Shown here piece by piece: positions 36,301-49,026 of a stretch of DNA of 64,000 nucleotides (its first letter is position 1; every line of letters begins with the position of its first letter). The DNA is from Trichosphaerium sp. ATCC 40318 (lineage: Eukaryota > Discosea > Flabellinia > Trichosidae), in the NCBI GenBank assembly GCA_038496445.1, contig JALMLS010000064.1, positions 744,001 to 808,000 of the forward strand. The letters run 5' to 3'. Both the position numbers and the translations under genes were made by a program. The notes under the pieces were generated by a model. It was not told the DNA's origin. It searched no databases and saw only the letters and a program-made list of their open reading frames with translations.

Positions 36301-37261
36301 CTTGAGTGAATAAGCGACCCTAAAAAGAACGAGTTAAACCAAAAAGGCACGTATAACAGCAAACAAACTAAAGAGGACAACTCTGATGGATCCAAACGAA
36401 AGTAAAAAAAAATGGTGTACACTTACTCGGCATGGGAAGGGCACAAGGAAGTACCAGAACCGTAGGCTGGGACCTTTACAGTATCTGGGCGAATAGCTTG
36501 GAATGTTTTAAGACCATCATTTGTGTAGTAAACGAGGTTAAGGCTTGAAGTCGTCTTTGCTTTAAACCAAAGCTAGAAAAAAAAATTTAGATTGAAAGAA
36601 AGATTAATTATTTCTTTGTGGCTTAAAAATAAATGTATTCGCCGTTTTGTTCTTACGTGACCGTCTGAGTTAGGGTTTTGTTTAATCTCCTGAATTCTGT
36701 GGTCTTCAAAATTTTCTTTTGTCACGTTTTGCCATGTGTTACCCTAATTACGCGTCGCGTAGTTTAAGTACGTATTTCTTACGTTTGAAAGGGGAAAAAT
36801 GTGTGTTTACCTCATCAGGACTACGGTAAACCATACCATCAGTTGTCATGATAAATACAATCTAGTACGCATTGTTAGTGTTTTGACGCATATACGGGTA
36901 AATTAAAAGAAGTTTAAAGATTGATAGAAGGGAATAGTTTTAAAACAATTCTGGGGTTATGGGTACACGAAGAGAACTGTTAGTACATACTTGGTTGTCG
37001 ATTGGGTTACCATTTTCCCTGTCTTGAACAAAGAAAACTTGCCAGTGGTTTATTTTTGAGTCCTCATGCAAGTCAAACTACAACGTATGTTAGCGACAAA
37101 CTTTTTTCAAATCAAAAATCAAACTGATCAATAAAACAACGTACCTCTGATATTTTTACTTTATGATCCTCGCCACAGTTCGTTATTTGAGCAAACGACG
37201 CTACGAAGCAACAAAATAACGCTAGTAACGCTAAATCCCGCGTATATTGGGAAGACACCAT
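33361..37261 (-). CDS. VPS10-domain sorting receptor (sortilin-like)
   Basis: Starts at ATG 37261 with signal peptide MVSSQYTRDLALLALFCC. A long luminal region over many exons forms a beta-propeller with Asp-box blades (FSLDGGISWTTAWF; WFNLPAPEKDANG), followed by a cysteine-rich 10CC-like part (GYRLEEGNRCSDTMSG, CVLRNRHN region) near 34450-33960. One membrane segment follows (WGVWLFVLFILAVVIGIGVF) at about 33840-33780. The cytosolic tail ends in acidic clusters and DGEDSLI just before the stop at 33361, similar to the acidic-cluster dileucine sorting signal of sortilins. By family knowledge it carries hydrolases from Golgi to lysosomes. Exon borders in the propeller are approximate. Confidence 0.85.
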
Positions 37262-37501
37262 TCTACGTGGTACAGCTCACTCTTACTATGGTTTCGCAGT
37301 TATTTGGGTTAAGTACAACGCGCTTAAAGTACACAATTTATTACTCCGCTCTAACGGCACTACATTGACACTTTCTCACAAAATTTATAAATTTTTAAAC
37401 TCTCAACATCAAATATTTGATTGTATCAAGATTAATACAAAGCTTATAGAAAGGTACATCACGTGCTAGTATGAAAAAAAAAAAACTGTAACATTGTTAT
37501 T

Positions 37502-39202
37502 TTACAAGTGTTGTTCAATATTTTTTGGAGCTAAAAGCACATGCTTGTCTCCTTTATAAAACATTACTACACCCTTATATGCTGTTCTTGGTATACCAGC
37601 CTTTTCATCATTCATTAACCCAAGCTTGGTAAGCTGATTCTTTAGTTCGCGGAACTTGTTGTAATGCCATATAAGGGTTTGTTCTTTTCTTGATTCAACC
37701 TCTCCCATACTAGTTATAGGCGTGGCACTGCGTACAAGTTTAGCAAACGTTTTATCATAGTTTTCCTAGATACATCCTTAGTAAAGCCACAAAGGATGAG
37801 TAGTAAAGTACTTTTTCCAAGTATGTAAGATCCTTTGTTGTCCATGAAACATATTTATCATTTAATTTGATTTTAGATAGATACTTATTAAAGAACTGCC
37901 CTGCGCTTGCTCCCTTTACACCAAATGTTTTTGTTCTTGATATCTCAGGTCTAATACAATCTCTACCCTAAACAAAACGTCAACAACAACGAAGACAACC
38001 AAGATACAAATAGAAGAAAGTCAAATTGCAACGTACTTGGCGTTGTTTTGGTTCTCTTATCCAATCATCCCAATAACCACCAGGCCATTTATCCCTCCAT
38101 TCATTCCATATGTCATCAGTAATCATCCAACCCAAACCAGGGAAAAAATTGCTTCTCTCAAGTACTTCTAAACGCAAAGAAAAAAAAAGGTAAATAATTG
38201 ACACTCTGACTACTCATTGAGAATACCAGCGTCTTTGACCATTCCATTTTGTCCGTTATCATTCCAAGCGGATGCACAAAATAAAGTTGGATCCTTTCGC
38301 AATAGAGGCGCCATTGCTTCAAAATACTCAAAAAAATCAGGTGCTATTTCTAAATCCTCTACATCGCTTGAGTTAGCGTTAATCGTATTTTAAATGTACC
38401 TTCTACTATAACAATACTCTCATACTTCATAGTATCAAAGACGTTACGAAAAATATACCCGTAGTGTTGTGCAATATAATAATAAACTTTCTTCTCTCTC
38501 ATAGGCTTCTCAAGCTTTGGAGCATCTCTTAAAGCATGCTATTATAACTGCGTTAGTGGTATTAATAAGCAGCGCAACGCAAACCTGTATATGAGTGAAT
38601 TTGTATTGCTTTTGTAACTGACGGATTTTATGAGCGACCTCTGGCTCATCAGAGTCTTGTGATACAAAAACAGCGAAGCGTGGAGTAACATGCCTAACAA
38701 ACAAACGTGAGAGACACTCGTTAAAATTATCCCTACTTTGAAATACTGTCTAAGCATCTCTTGAGGTATTCCACGCGATTGTAGGTCACTATAACGAGTG
38801 GAATTACCCTATCTCGAAGCTGAGGTGAAGCGGCTTGATTTGAAACTCCTGATACGCTATGTTATTACTTTGACGCATCAACGCAGTTTCTTAGGCGTAT
38901 TTGATAACTCGCCACGTTGTATAAAATAAAAGTGTCATAATCGTGCCTGCTTTGCGTAGTTGGTTTCCTAGCTCGAGTTTACAAGCGCCACGTTCATGTT
39001 GGCATTTGCTCAAATCAGCTTGAATTTGCTTACGAAGCTTAAATTCTGTGTGCAGCTCATCCATTAGCCCTCTAATGTCTCCAGACGCGTTACGCTCCGC
39101 CAATGAAGTAAGATTCGTTTGTGTCCAAATAAACCCAATAAAAACCAACGCAACGAGTATTATGAATACTACCCTCCACGTTTTTGGTGTAGAGCGAAAC
39201 AT
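37502..39202 (-). CDS. MGAT1: GnT-I, alpha-1,3-mannosyl-glycoprotein 2-beta-N-acetylglucosaminyltransferase (GT13)
   Basis: Starts at ATG 39202 with a short cytosolic tail and one membrane anchor ([16 protein letters not shown]), then a stem with coiled coil, as in type II Golgi enzymes. The catalytic part reads [20 protein letters not shown], where EED is the metal/UDP-GlcNAc-binding motif and is split by an intron near 38400. It continues with [48 protein letters not shown] and [16 protein letters not shown]. All are family hallmarks. It adds the first GlcNAc that opens the path to complex N-glycans in the Golgi. It starts 129 bp from the divergent RGS gene. Confidence 0.92.
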
Positions 39203-39331
39203 GGCGTCAAGATTAACTACACTACATCAGGTGCAAAGCTAACGCTCCCAGAACTCTTTTTAGAGTATTTGCCCCTCAAAACTAAGCACTGGCTGAAACT
39301 CTTGGCTTGTTCTGTACAAAATGTCAGAAGC

Positions 39332-40027
39332 ATGGCGAGATATACTGTGAGTGTCGTAGCAGTGCCCAAAGTAGTTTTTATCTCAGTTCTGGACTTTCCA
39401 AAAGGGGATATCTGATGCAATAAAACAGAATTTTGAATACAACACCAACTCCGCAATGTACGTCGCTGTTAACTATTACCCTTACTTACGTTGTGTAGGT
39501 GCGACCTCAACTGCTTCTTTGCTAATCTATCAAAACAAGAGGACCCTTTAAAAGGTCACGACTACCGCGAAATAAAAGAAATACTGGAAGATAGAACAGT
39601 CTATGCTAACTTTGAAGCATTTTTAAAGACATCAATGTCCGAGGCTAATCTCCACTTCTATCAAGACACCTGCAACTACACCACCCTCGCAGACGCAGAA
39701 GACACGCCAAAGGAGAAGCTAGTAGAAATTGGTCTTCACATTTGTAACAAGTACGCCTGAAACATACTTTGCACTATGGTATACGCTACTTTAAGTGTCT
39801 TGTACCATTTTCGAATTCTGTGAGCGTTATTTAGCTAACCCGCTGTTAATAGGCACTTGGGACTTGGAGATAATGACGAAACTATGTATATTAGTATTGA
39901 GGAACTTGAATGCGTTAACAAGGCGTACAAAGCCAAGAACTTCACACGACTTACTTTTGAGAATGCAAGACTAGAGATCGAAGCAATTCTAAAGACAAAA
40001 CTATTAGAGTTTGCAAAATCGCTCTAA
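39332..40027 (+). CDS. RGS-domain protein
   Basis: Short protein. A start at ATG 39332 (MARYT) and a 40 nt intron (39347-39386) keep the frame with FWTFQKGISDAIKQNFE. An intron ends in TGTGTAG, then CDLNCFFANLSKQEDPL. The RGS core is YANFEAFLKTSMSEANLHFY, followed by DTPKEKLVEIGLHICNK, an intron, then the last helices NFTRLTFENARLEIEAILK. The order of helices fits a single RGS domain. By family knowledge it speeds GTP hydrolysis on G-alpha subunits. No membrane segment or other domain is seen. Confidence 0.7.
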
Positions 40028-40509
40028 ATGTAATTTATTTGCGCTGCAATAACATCTGTTGACAGACATAATCACTGGGCTTCCAAAACTACAAGCTGTA
40101 TTTTCTTGTGGCCTACTTGATTCAAAAAAAGAATAAAAATCCTAAAACATGTACAATGTGTACTAGTAGCTCTACATCGCTTTTTTTACGCGTATTTTTC
40201 GCCCTCTAAGTCTGTTTGAGATACTTTCCGGGCTTTGACAAATAGCGAATTGTTTTTTTTGATTACGTGGACATGAAACGCTCTAAGAACCTCTCGCATT
40301 TAAAAACACGAAGTCCAAAGTCCTGAAATATTACTTTGTATTCGAACAATACTTGAGTACTGATGATAAAAGTCTAAATTTATTTTACGTAGATCTATTT
40401 ACAGAGCATTAAAGGCGCGTTGGTAGTTTACAAATACGACAGCTTGGTTTGTCACCCTTCATGATAGTGTACAAAAGTGCATCTAAGTATGCACTTGACT
40501 CTAGAACGC
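40028..40509. other. Intergenic between convergent genes
   Basis: Lies between the 3' ends of the RGS gene and the small membrane-protein gene. No recognisable coding or RNA gene. Several poly-T runs are present. Confidence 0.5.
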
Positions 40510-40734
40510 TCAAGAGAGCAGTCCGAAGAGTTTCATTGTTTCCACTGGCAACGTAACAGGCGCAAAGAGTGTACCAACAAGGATGGCCAAAAAATACAAG
40601 CAAAGCGTAGTTACTAGAGTCTCGGTAGGTGGGCGATCGGTTATAGCTGAAAAGTTTGCTAGGGCTGTGTATAGGCCACCTATTGTCATCGTTCCTACTA
40701 CATAGCAACCAGCAGCTAGAAGTATAAATGACAT
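40510..40734 (-). CDS. Small membrane protein, two hydrophobic segments
   Basis: A 74-residue frame from ATG at 40734: MSFILLAAGCYVVGTMTIGG, a polar loop AITDRPPTET, then TTLCLYFLAILVGTLFAPVT. Both hydrophobic parts could span a membrane. A 30 nt GTAC...CAG stretch inside the second part could be an intron and would keep the frame. No family is recognised. It is divergent from the surface-protein gene, 132 bp away. Confidence 0.4.
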   Translation of the reverse strand: MSFILLAAGCYVVGTMTIGGLYTALANFSAITDRPPTETLVTTLCLYFLAILVGTLFAPVTLPVETMKLFGLLS

Positions 40735-40866
40735 CGTGTGTTGGCGTTGTATCTTGGTTTCTTATTAAGTCTAAGTACATTTTGTTCTTAAGTTACATCT
40801 CAACCGATCTACAATCGAAGCTGCAAGTTGGTGTTATTTCCTTCATTAAGTTTCCGAGCGTCTTGA

Positions 40867-43800
40867 ATGTTTGCGAAAATAGGGTTTTGGGCTGTTCTTT
40901 CATTTCTAGTTGTATTATTCGTTCCACAAGCTGTACTTTGTCAAAGTGCATGTAGTCTGTACGACTTTGGCGGTTCAATAGATAAAATAGCTGCCATTGC
41001 TTTCGAAAGTGATGGCACTTATTGTGTGTACTCAAAAGTAGATTTTATTTTAGGTCCATCGCTGAGTGCCGGGTACGTACAACTACAATATTCCGAAACT
41101 TCTTTTGTAGATGTTGATTTTATTACTAGCAACATAGCACAGAATGGCAGTTGTGCTTTCGCGGAAATTTTACACAATGCATACGAACCATATTCTATTG
41201 CATCTTGTGGTAAATTCTCTGCCATTCTCATGGACAACTTAACAATTGCAATCTACAAACGAGTCAATACTAGTCTTAATTTCCATACGAAATTAACAAT
41301 TCAAGATGTACGCAAAAACTGTCAGTGTCATCTCTTTGATATCACTATTTCCCTTGCTTAATATTGCACTAGACGAAAGCTATGGGATTCTTTAATGGTA
41401 TAATGAATGGTAAAAGTGGCATTCTAGTAGCTACAACAACACTAGGAATAATCCGTTACTCAATAACAGAAACAAAGTTTCTTGCTACTTTTTATGATTT
41501 CATGCCGGAATGGATATTAAATCCACCAGGGAAACCTACCTCAGTTTTTTTTGATGGGCAATATTGTATTGTACAACCTTGACTTTTTTTTTTGATTTTA
41601 ATCCTTTCCTCTAACATTACTGTAAAAGGTTACTTATAGTACCTCAGTTATAATACAAGGAAACAACGACATAGACCTTATAACAGCCAGTAATTTGGTT
41701 GGTGCTACTGTACTACCATCGTTTTCTAATGAGATATGGTTTATTATCGAGAGTGAAGGCTTACATATTGGGACTGATGATTGGGTTAATAGGAACCAAA
41801 CTGTGGCTATTCTTCAATCAAATAGCTTATATAAACATAAATACAACCCTCGACAATCTTACACGGTTGGTAATTGTGGTATATCCACTCATGATGATTG
41901 CTTGTTTTTGATTGCTAATGATACTGAAGAATCGGACTCATCTAGGTCAGTATACAGAGTGATGCCTTATCATAACTCTGTAGCTATTACACAACTTTCA
42001 CCTACAGTATTTGCGCCAAAAGATCAATTTGTGATGGTTTTTGCTGTGCCTAATGATACGCTATTATTATATGACGAAAAACTTAATATTATCACGTGGG
42101 ATTTAAACTTACCTAAGGGATTCATGTATAGAGATGGAGGTAAAATAGTACCTTGTCCAAAAGGGACGTATAAAAGCAATGATGGTCCTGGTATTTGCTT
42201 GCTTTGTAATCCTGGTACTTGGCAACCAAAAGAAGGATCAACATCATGCTTACCTTGTAAAAAAGAGCAAGCTTGCAGAGGCGGAACATTTGTCTATGAA
42301 ATTCCACAAGTGTATCCGCTAAGTACCTCATTATTCTATCCCTTTCCAAAAACTTATGTTGAGTCTTTACAAGAACAGTTTCTCTCTGCTATAACAACAC
42401 CAAAGTCACCTGGGCTATTCACTTTCTTCATCATACTTTGTGTATTGGTAGTTTCTGTTGGCGTAACAGCTTCAATTCTTAAGTGTTGTGGCTGCGGCAG
42501 CAACATGTTAGTTGTTGTTGTTCGTGCTCTTGACACAAATCAACAAAGTAAATGGAGACCAGATGGACCACCTACATGGCATGGCGATATCTTGGGAGGC
42601 TTGATAACAATAGCCATGATAGGGCTATGCATTTTAGTTTTGTATGCTGAGTCGCAAGTCTATTGTAGTTATCAACCATTACCTTTTAAATACGGTATTC
42701 AGCACCCATCCAAGCTAGCAAAGCGTACAAGATCTATAAGAAACGCTCAAGCTATATTCGATTCTGATGATGTTAATATCTTTTATCAGTATCTGAAAGA
42801 GTACGAGATACAATTATCATGATGCTAAGTTAAGCTAAAATTAATATATTCATTTTTTTTAAGGTCTGTTCATTTAGATGTAACTGTCACGTGGTATTCT
42901 CTTCTGATATTTTACTAATTGCTATTGTTAATATGTATTCAGGCACAACTTATTTAGCTTTGACCCTGGATGTATTCCTAGAATCGTTAGGACAACTGCT
43001 ACTCAGGAAATCATATCACAGAATTTAAATGTCACAACTGGAGCGTAAGATTGTTGGAGCCCTTTCCTTCACTTACCTATGGATAGATTCACTTACCGCA
43101 CGTCTGTGGAATCATCCCAAAGTAGAATACAACTGCTAAATTGCGATGTGTTCTATACCCATATTGACGTGCAATTTTACGCAATCCAAAAGCATGGTAC
43201 ACTACAACTATTTCAACTTCTTGACATTAGCAATGTTACACAACTACTTGTTAACTCATTTCCAAAACCCAATGTGTTGTAGAACAGATTCAAGCAAGCA
43301 GCTTCGTTGAATCTTTTAGCATGAGCTACATGACAACTTACCCTGACTAACTTGTTTAATAGCAACTGTAGCTACAATTCATTTTGTAGAAAATAGCGGA
43401 TCATATATGCCAAAGTTAGATCATAAAATTGTAGCTACAGCTACAGGTGTTGTACGAACAACAACAACTACATATGGTAGTAAACAAACAGATGGTATGT
43501 TTGTCGCTGTATTTTCAAAAAAAACATACTTTTAACATTTCGTTGCTAAGGTTACATTGGTCTAACTGCAGAGGTATCTCCCAACAACAATCAACCTTTG
43601 AGTTCAAATGTTGCAACAATACTGAATTATATGGTTCTAGCCAACACTCAAGGTAAGTACAGTCAGTGCTGCACATAAGTGATATTGCATTTTCCAAGAA
43701 AACCTGTTAAGTTCTTTTGAAAAACCAACTCATTTGCGTACCCCAGTATTTGATTAGATGTGTGGTTGACTAACATGTGGGTTTTTTTTGTAGTTTATTC

Positions 43801-44004
43801 ATTGATATGCATGTTGATGCAAATCTTTTTCGTGAGATTGAAGAACCATACTTTACGCTGTATGCATTGTTTGGTGCTATTTTATTTTTGTTTACTATAA
43901 TCTACAATGTCGGTACTGTTACAAATCTATTAAGTAAGAGGTTTAAGAGCCTTATTAAGAAGTGTACTTGTTGTAACAAACATTTCAAAAAAACAGAGGT
44001 ATGA
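40867..44004 (+). CDS. Cysteine-rich multi-pass cell-surface protein
   Basis: Starts with signal peptide MFAKIGFWAVLSFLVVLFV. A large extracellular part of beta-rich character follows (40950-42150, read through introns near 41361, 41400 and 41585). Then comes a cysteine-rich module CPKGTYKSNDGPGICLLC / CNPGTWQPKEGSTSCLPC, of the GCC2/GCC3 ephrin-receptor-like type. Hydrophobic helices are LFTFFIILCVLVVSVGV (~42420), GGLITIAMIGLCILVLYA (~42600) and YALFGAILFLFTIIYNVG (~43860), the last followed by a basic Cys-rich tail (KKCTCCNKHF). The 43000-43800 exons are partly unresolved. It is probably a surface sensor or adhesion protein; no closer family is recognised. Confidence 0.6.
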
Positions 44005-44554
44005 AACGAAAGGGAGAAAAAAGAAAGAATGCAGAATGCTTCAGAGAAACAGTTTTTTTACTTATAATCATTCACGTGCTAGCTACCTTAAAACAACTTA
44101 CTTTTATTTTGTGTAGTATGATGTGATACAATAGACATGTACAGCATAAAACGGGTGATATACAAATGAATGCAAATGGTTGTAACTAGTGTAATAAATT
44201 GTTTTTGAAACTCTAGCATCAACTCTTCAATTGGAGAAAGTCCAACTGTGTACATAGTGCATCTTTAAATTTTCGATACGAGAAGGATTTGAAGTACTGA
44301 ACTTCATGATGACAAGATATGGGCAAGATCACTCAGCGGCAAACCCGTGACTTATGTGCAAGCTGTTTAACGGCCTCTGGAGAATAGTACATACAAGACT
44401 TAACTTGAGATGTACTATATCCCAGTTTGTCAAGAAGGTTCTTTACCAACAGCGTGTGAGCTTGTTATTGTTTGTAAAGTTATAGGTCGTTTGCTCTTCA
44501 TGATTGCTGTGCTGTGATGTTTAATATTATTACAGGAGTATTATAACTTGAAAG
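44005..44554. other. Intergenic between convergent genes
   Basis: No gene is recognised. On the minus strand near 44460-44345 a frame reads LLVKNLLDKLGYSTSQ ... YYSPEAVKQLAHKS and looks protein-like, but no start or splice join was found; it could be a remnant. Confidence 0.35.
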
Positions 44555-47500
44555 CTACAAAGTAAAGCAGTATAGATAATCATCCCGGCATCCAACAAGC
44601 AATTTTCTCTTTGGTGATACTATCGGTGATGAAAAAACATCACCATCAAGCTTTATCTTGCATATGTCATTCCATTCTCTTGTACCAACAACAGACAAGT
44701 ACCCTTTAATATTCACAACAGCCAATGCAGTATCATTATGAGATAACTTAACTACAAAGAGACAGTAAGTAAACAACAAGGACAACAAATGTTGCTGTTT
44801 CAAAGAACAAAGATTGAAAAAAAAGCTTACAAATACAAGGTGATGAGAAGAAGGCTGTGTTTCCATGTTTATATGTACTCGATATTATACCAGTAGCTCT
44901 ATTTAGTATATATACTGTCTTATCATGACAGCCAAAGGCTATAAGAGGTATCTTATCACGTGAAATAAAGTGAGAGATGGATGAAAATATAGGTGCGTTC
45001 ATGTCATTGTTTTTCCATAAGGTTTCGCCCTTTGACGATAAACATACAACTGATGGTTCTGTTCAATTCTTTAGACCTTCTCGAATAGAAATATACTACT
45101 TACCTACTGTTGCTACATATATACAGTGGGTTTTAGGATCACATGTTGGACTTGAGAAGATTGGTTTCTTAAGCTAAATATTTCCGTTAAAATCAACTGC
45201 TGGTACCAAATGACGTACGTGTACACACCAACGTTCTAATAACTCACTGTTGTCAATAGAATATGTCAATGCGCTGAATTTACCACCTTCATTTCCAACA
45301 TACAAAACACTAAGAAGATGTTAAACAAGAAAAGTGAAGGAAGTGAAATAAAACCACATACCCAGTTTCAATGTCTTGAATTGGTGACGAAAAAATTGGT
45401 GATGACCCAATTGACAAGGAGCATATTAGACACTGATTATTTGGGTCTAATACATACACAAATCCATCGTGGCTTGCAACAAAAACAAAGTCATTACTCC
45501 CTTTCGATAGGAGAGGAAGAGGTGATGACTTGATTTGATGATTTGTTTGAAATCTCCACTTAATTCCTCCAGTTCTTGGACAAAAGAAGTAACAATGTCC
45601 ATCATAGCACCCTAGTTTTTATTTAAAACCACGTGATATTTTTAAAAAAAGTCACGTGTTCAAAAAATTGGAGAAATGTGCACGTGCCAACAGCAATGAA
45701 CGAAGAATTGTTTGTTAGTATAGCTGATGACTCAATGCGGTCATCAACGCTTGTCTCCCATAGTTTTGAACCTGTATCAACGTTTATGCAAACAACAGAT
45801 TTGTTATGAGATCCGATAACAACATGCTATTTAAAAGAAGTGTTAAGGAAGCACTTAACTAAGTAGGTGTTCTAGCGTACTTCTTGAATATTACCTTGTA
45901 CGTTAATACCATAAATAAGTGGTGTAGCATCAATACATTTACCAAGTTTTACTTTCCAATCCAATGACAAGGTAATGTTGCTGTTATCCTGTAGTTTGGT
46001 GTTTTAACAAGAAATAGAAAGAATAGAAAAAAACACCAAAACCAGTCACTGTAAGAAGCTACATGTTGATTGTTATCATACCTCGAATTGTACAACATTA
46101 CGTTGTCTGTGACTTCTTTCAACAACATACAAGACGTTGTGATTATAGCTACTGCTGGGGATATCGACCTTTGGTTCTGATATTGTTGGGTTGATTGATG
46201 AGTTAGAATCCGTATGCAAACCAATATAAATTGACTCAACAACTTCACATAAAGGTTTTGTGACTAGGTCAACGACTAGACTACACCCATATTAATATAA
46301 AGCTACCAAGAAATAATAAAAATATGTGGTGTACCCAGACTGAGATGATGATGAAAAACCAACACCTAGACAGCACAATATAAACTTCATGAGGCAGGAG
46401 ATTGTAAACAAAAAAAATGTGTGAAAAAAAATACTTACCTGTTGACTTTATCACGTGATCTATCACACGCACAGCATTAATTGAAGTACCACCAATAGAA
46501 ACAAAGTATTTTTTTGATAAATCAAAACAGTCACCTTGATGTAATCCCGGCAAGACAATTGACAATGCTTTGATAAGAAAATCTTGTACATCTTTTCTTG
46601 AATATTCACAAGAATTCAAGTCATTCTTCTTAACCACAAGTCGACTCAAAAGCAAATTATCATCGATTTTCCCATTAACAGTGACTGGAAATTTATCAAC
46701 AAAGTGAAGTTTCCTTGGAATTTCATGATCCTTCAAGTTCTTGGTAGCAAACTCGTAAATCTCTTTTTCCGACTCTTCAACTCCTTTTTTTTTTCCAAGT
46801 TAAATTTAAACTAGTAATAGTTGTGACAATGAGTACCTTTCAGTGTTTGCTTCAATACTACAAACGCGATACAAGCATTCGTTCTTCTTGAACGTTCGAT
46901 TAATACCCTTCAGATACATAAATTAGGTATGTCCGGTTCGTTGTTTGTGCATGTACTTTCGTACAAGCAATTCATACCTGATGTTTTCCACACATTCGCA
47001 CTTTTTAAGTTCTTCTGCTACACCTTCTAGTATAACTTGCTTTCCATTTATCTTCACCATGGTATCCACACGTGATATAAAGTATAATTTACCACCTTTA
47101 AGCGTTACTATATCTCCAGTGTCATGGAATCTTACAAGCCAAAAAGTTAGTGAAAATACACAACATTTCCTAGCCGTACATTGTTGGCCGCTTATCAACA
47201 CCGACATAAGTCAACCTACTATCGCCACCAATTATTAGGTGACCACTAATAGAGTCATGACCCTCTGCTACAAGTTGGTCACCATTATCAGTGGACTCAA
47301 CATGAAGGCACTGTAAACCATTGTCATTCTTTATCATTAGTGCTGTGGAACCAAGCGGATTTCCTAGTGCTACAGCAAGTGAATTCAAATCAACTCTTTC
47401 AATTGTAGCCCACTAAATTATATGAGATAATTGGTATCCTTGGAGGCGGAAATACTATACTTACAATAGAGCACTCAGTTGTCCCATAAATGTTAAAAAT

Positions 47501-48858
47501 TTGAAGAGAAGAAGGACACTCTAGAGATTTAAATAGCTTCAACGGAAATTTCTCTCCTCCTATTACAATAATACGTAAATATTTAACGATTTCTCTTATA
47601 GAATCTGAAGAGTGCAGCCAAAGAAACGAAGGAGTACCTAAACAATAAATCAAAAAGGAAAAAAAAGAGTGACAACAAAAAACAGCCCAACATCACTTAG
47701 ACGTACATTGCAAGAAAGTAGGTTTGTACGGCATAATTTGATGTACAAATTGGTTAGACAGTTTTAGGATATCACTTGCAATAACAAGTTTAGCACCAGC
47801 ATGAAGAGCAAGGAAGATATCAACAATACTGACATCAAAAGTTAATGAAGAAACAAGCACTATTGTGTCATCATGTGTAAGAGAGAATTTCATTGATAGA
47901 GATATCTTTTAGGAGTCATTAAAGAAATAAGTCTTCATCCAAAAAGAAAATCACAAAAGAATCCTTATCACGTGATGTTCAATCCGAGAAAATAAACTAT
48001 CCAAAAAAACAAAAAAAAAAAGTATACGAGGTTGGAGACACAAGAAGTGTGTGGAACAAAGACAGGTTTAGGTCTACCTGTAGTTCCAGATGTAAACATA
48101 ACGTATGCTATAGGTGAAGGGAAAATGGTTGGTGATAATTGGCTAACACCGTTATTAACCCCAGAAACCTTGTACGAATTATCTATCATCAAAATTGTTT
48201 TTTTGGGAAATTATTCTACACAACATTCCAAATAAGCACTTGTCGGTACAGAGTAGTGTATTTAGTACCTGAAGTTTGGAAACATTATCAGGGGTACACA
48301 GAATAATATTAATTGATGAGACATCCAGCACGTGAGCGACATGTCGTACAGGCCAAGAGATAGACAAAGGAACAAATGTGCATCTACAGGAATTGGCTTT
48401 TTATGAGGACTGACTTTAACGCACTCTGAGAATAACACTCTGTCGTTGTAAGTAAGACATAATATGATATCTGGCGTAACATATACGTACGCTAGTATTG
48501 CTACAATAGCAGTGCCTGACGGAGGTAAGTAAAGTCCAATAAAGTCTGCCTTTTGTATCTTTTTTTTTTTGTCTTAGCTTGATAGAACAGTGTTTATACA
48601 TGCGCAATACCTACCTTTGCGTGTTGTAATAACTGTTTTGACAGCTGAAGCGCAAACTGTCGTAATTGTTTGTAAGATAGCGTAGAATTGCCGTTTGGAG
48701 TTGTTGTTACGTAAGAAATAGCGTCTCCTACCACGTTGTAGGTTATTAACAATATAGTTATCCGTACTGTCTCTTGCCAACTCTATTCCTCCAATAAACT
48801 CAATTAAAGAAGTGTCACATCTAAACTTTTGCTTTAAACAGTTTGAACTGTTGTACAT
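44555..48858 (-). CDS. AASDH: AASDH/ACSF4-like: adenylation domain, carrier domain, PQQ beta-propeller
   Basis: From ATG at 48858 a 40 nt intron joins FIGGIELARD to DAISYVTTTPNGNSTLSY. Adenylation motifs follow in order: AYVMFTSGTTGRPKP (A3), LTFDVSIVDIF (A4), FNIYGTTECSIVS (A5), FHDTGDIV (A7), DTMVKINGKQV (A8) and FPVTVNGKIDD (A10, with the catalytic Lys). A carrier-protein domain has SIGGTSINAVRVIDHV, with the Ser that takes phosphopantetheine. The rest (46250-44555) contains PQQ-type propeller blades (HNKSVVCI, CSKGSNDFVFVA, FGCHDKTVYILNRATGI), ending CRDDYLYCFTL. This order is that of animal AASDH/ACSF4. The enzyme activates a carboxylic acid, proposed to be a beta-amino acid or similar, but its substrate is not settled even in animals. 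Confidence 0.85.
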
Positions 48859-49026
48859 TACTTACATTCCAACGCGGCGGCGTTTAACGTCGTTTGTAGA
48901 CTTGAGTGATGTCATTTGACATCTATTTGTGTACGTAGGATCACGTTAGAGAATGATCAAGCTGCTTTCGTTGACTGTCGTCAAAAAACTCCACAAAAAA
49001 CATAAATACCCTAATCAGCGAAACCA

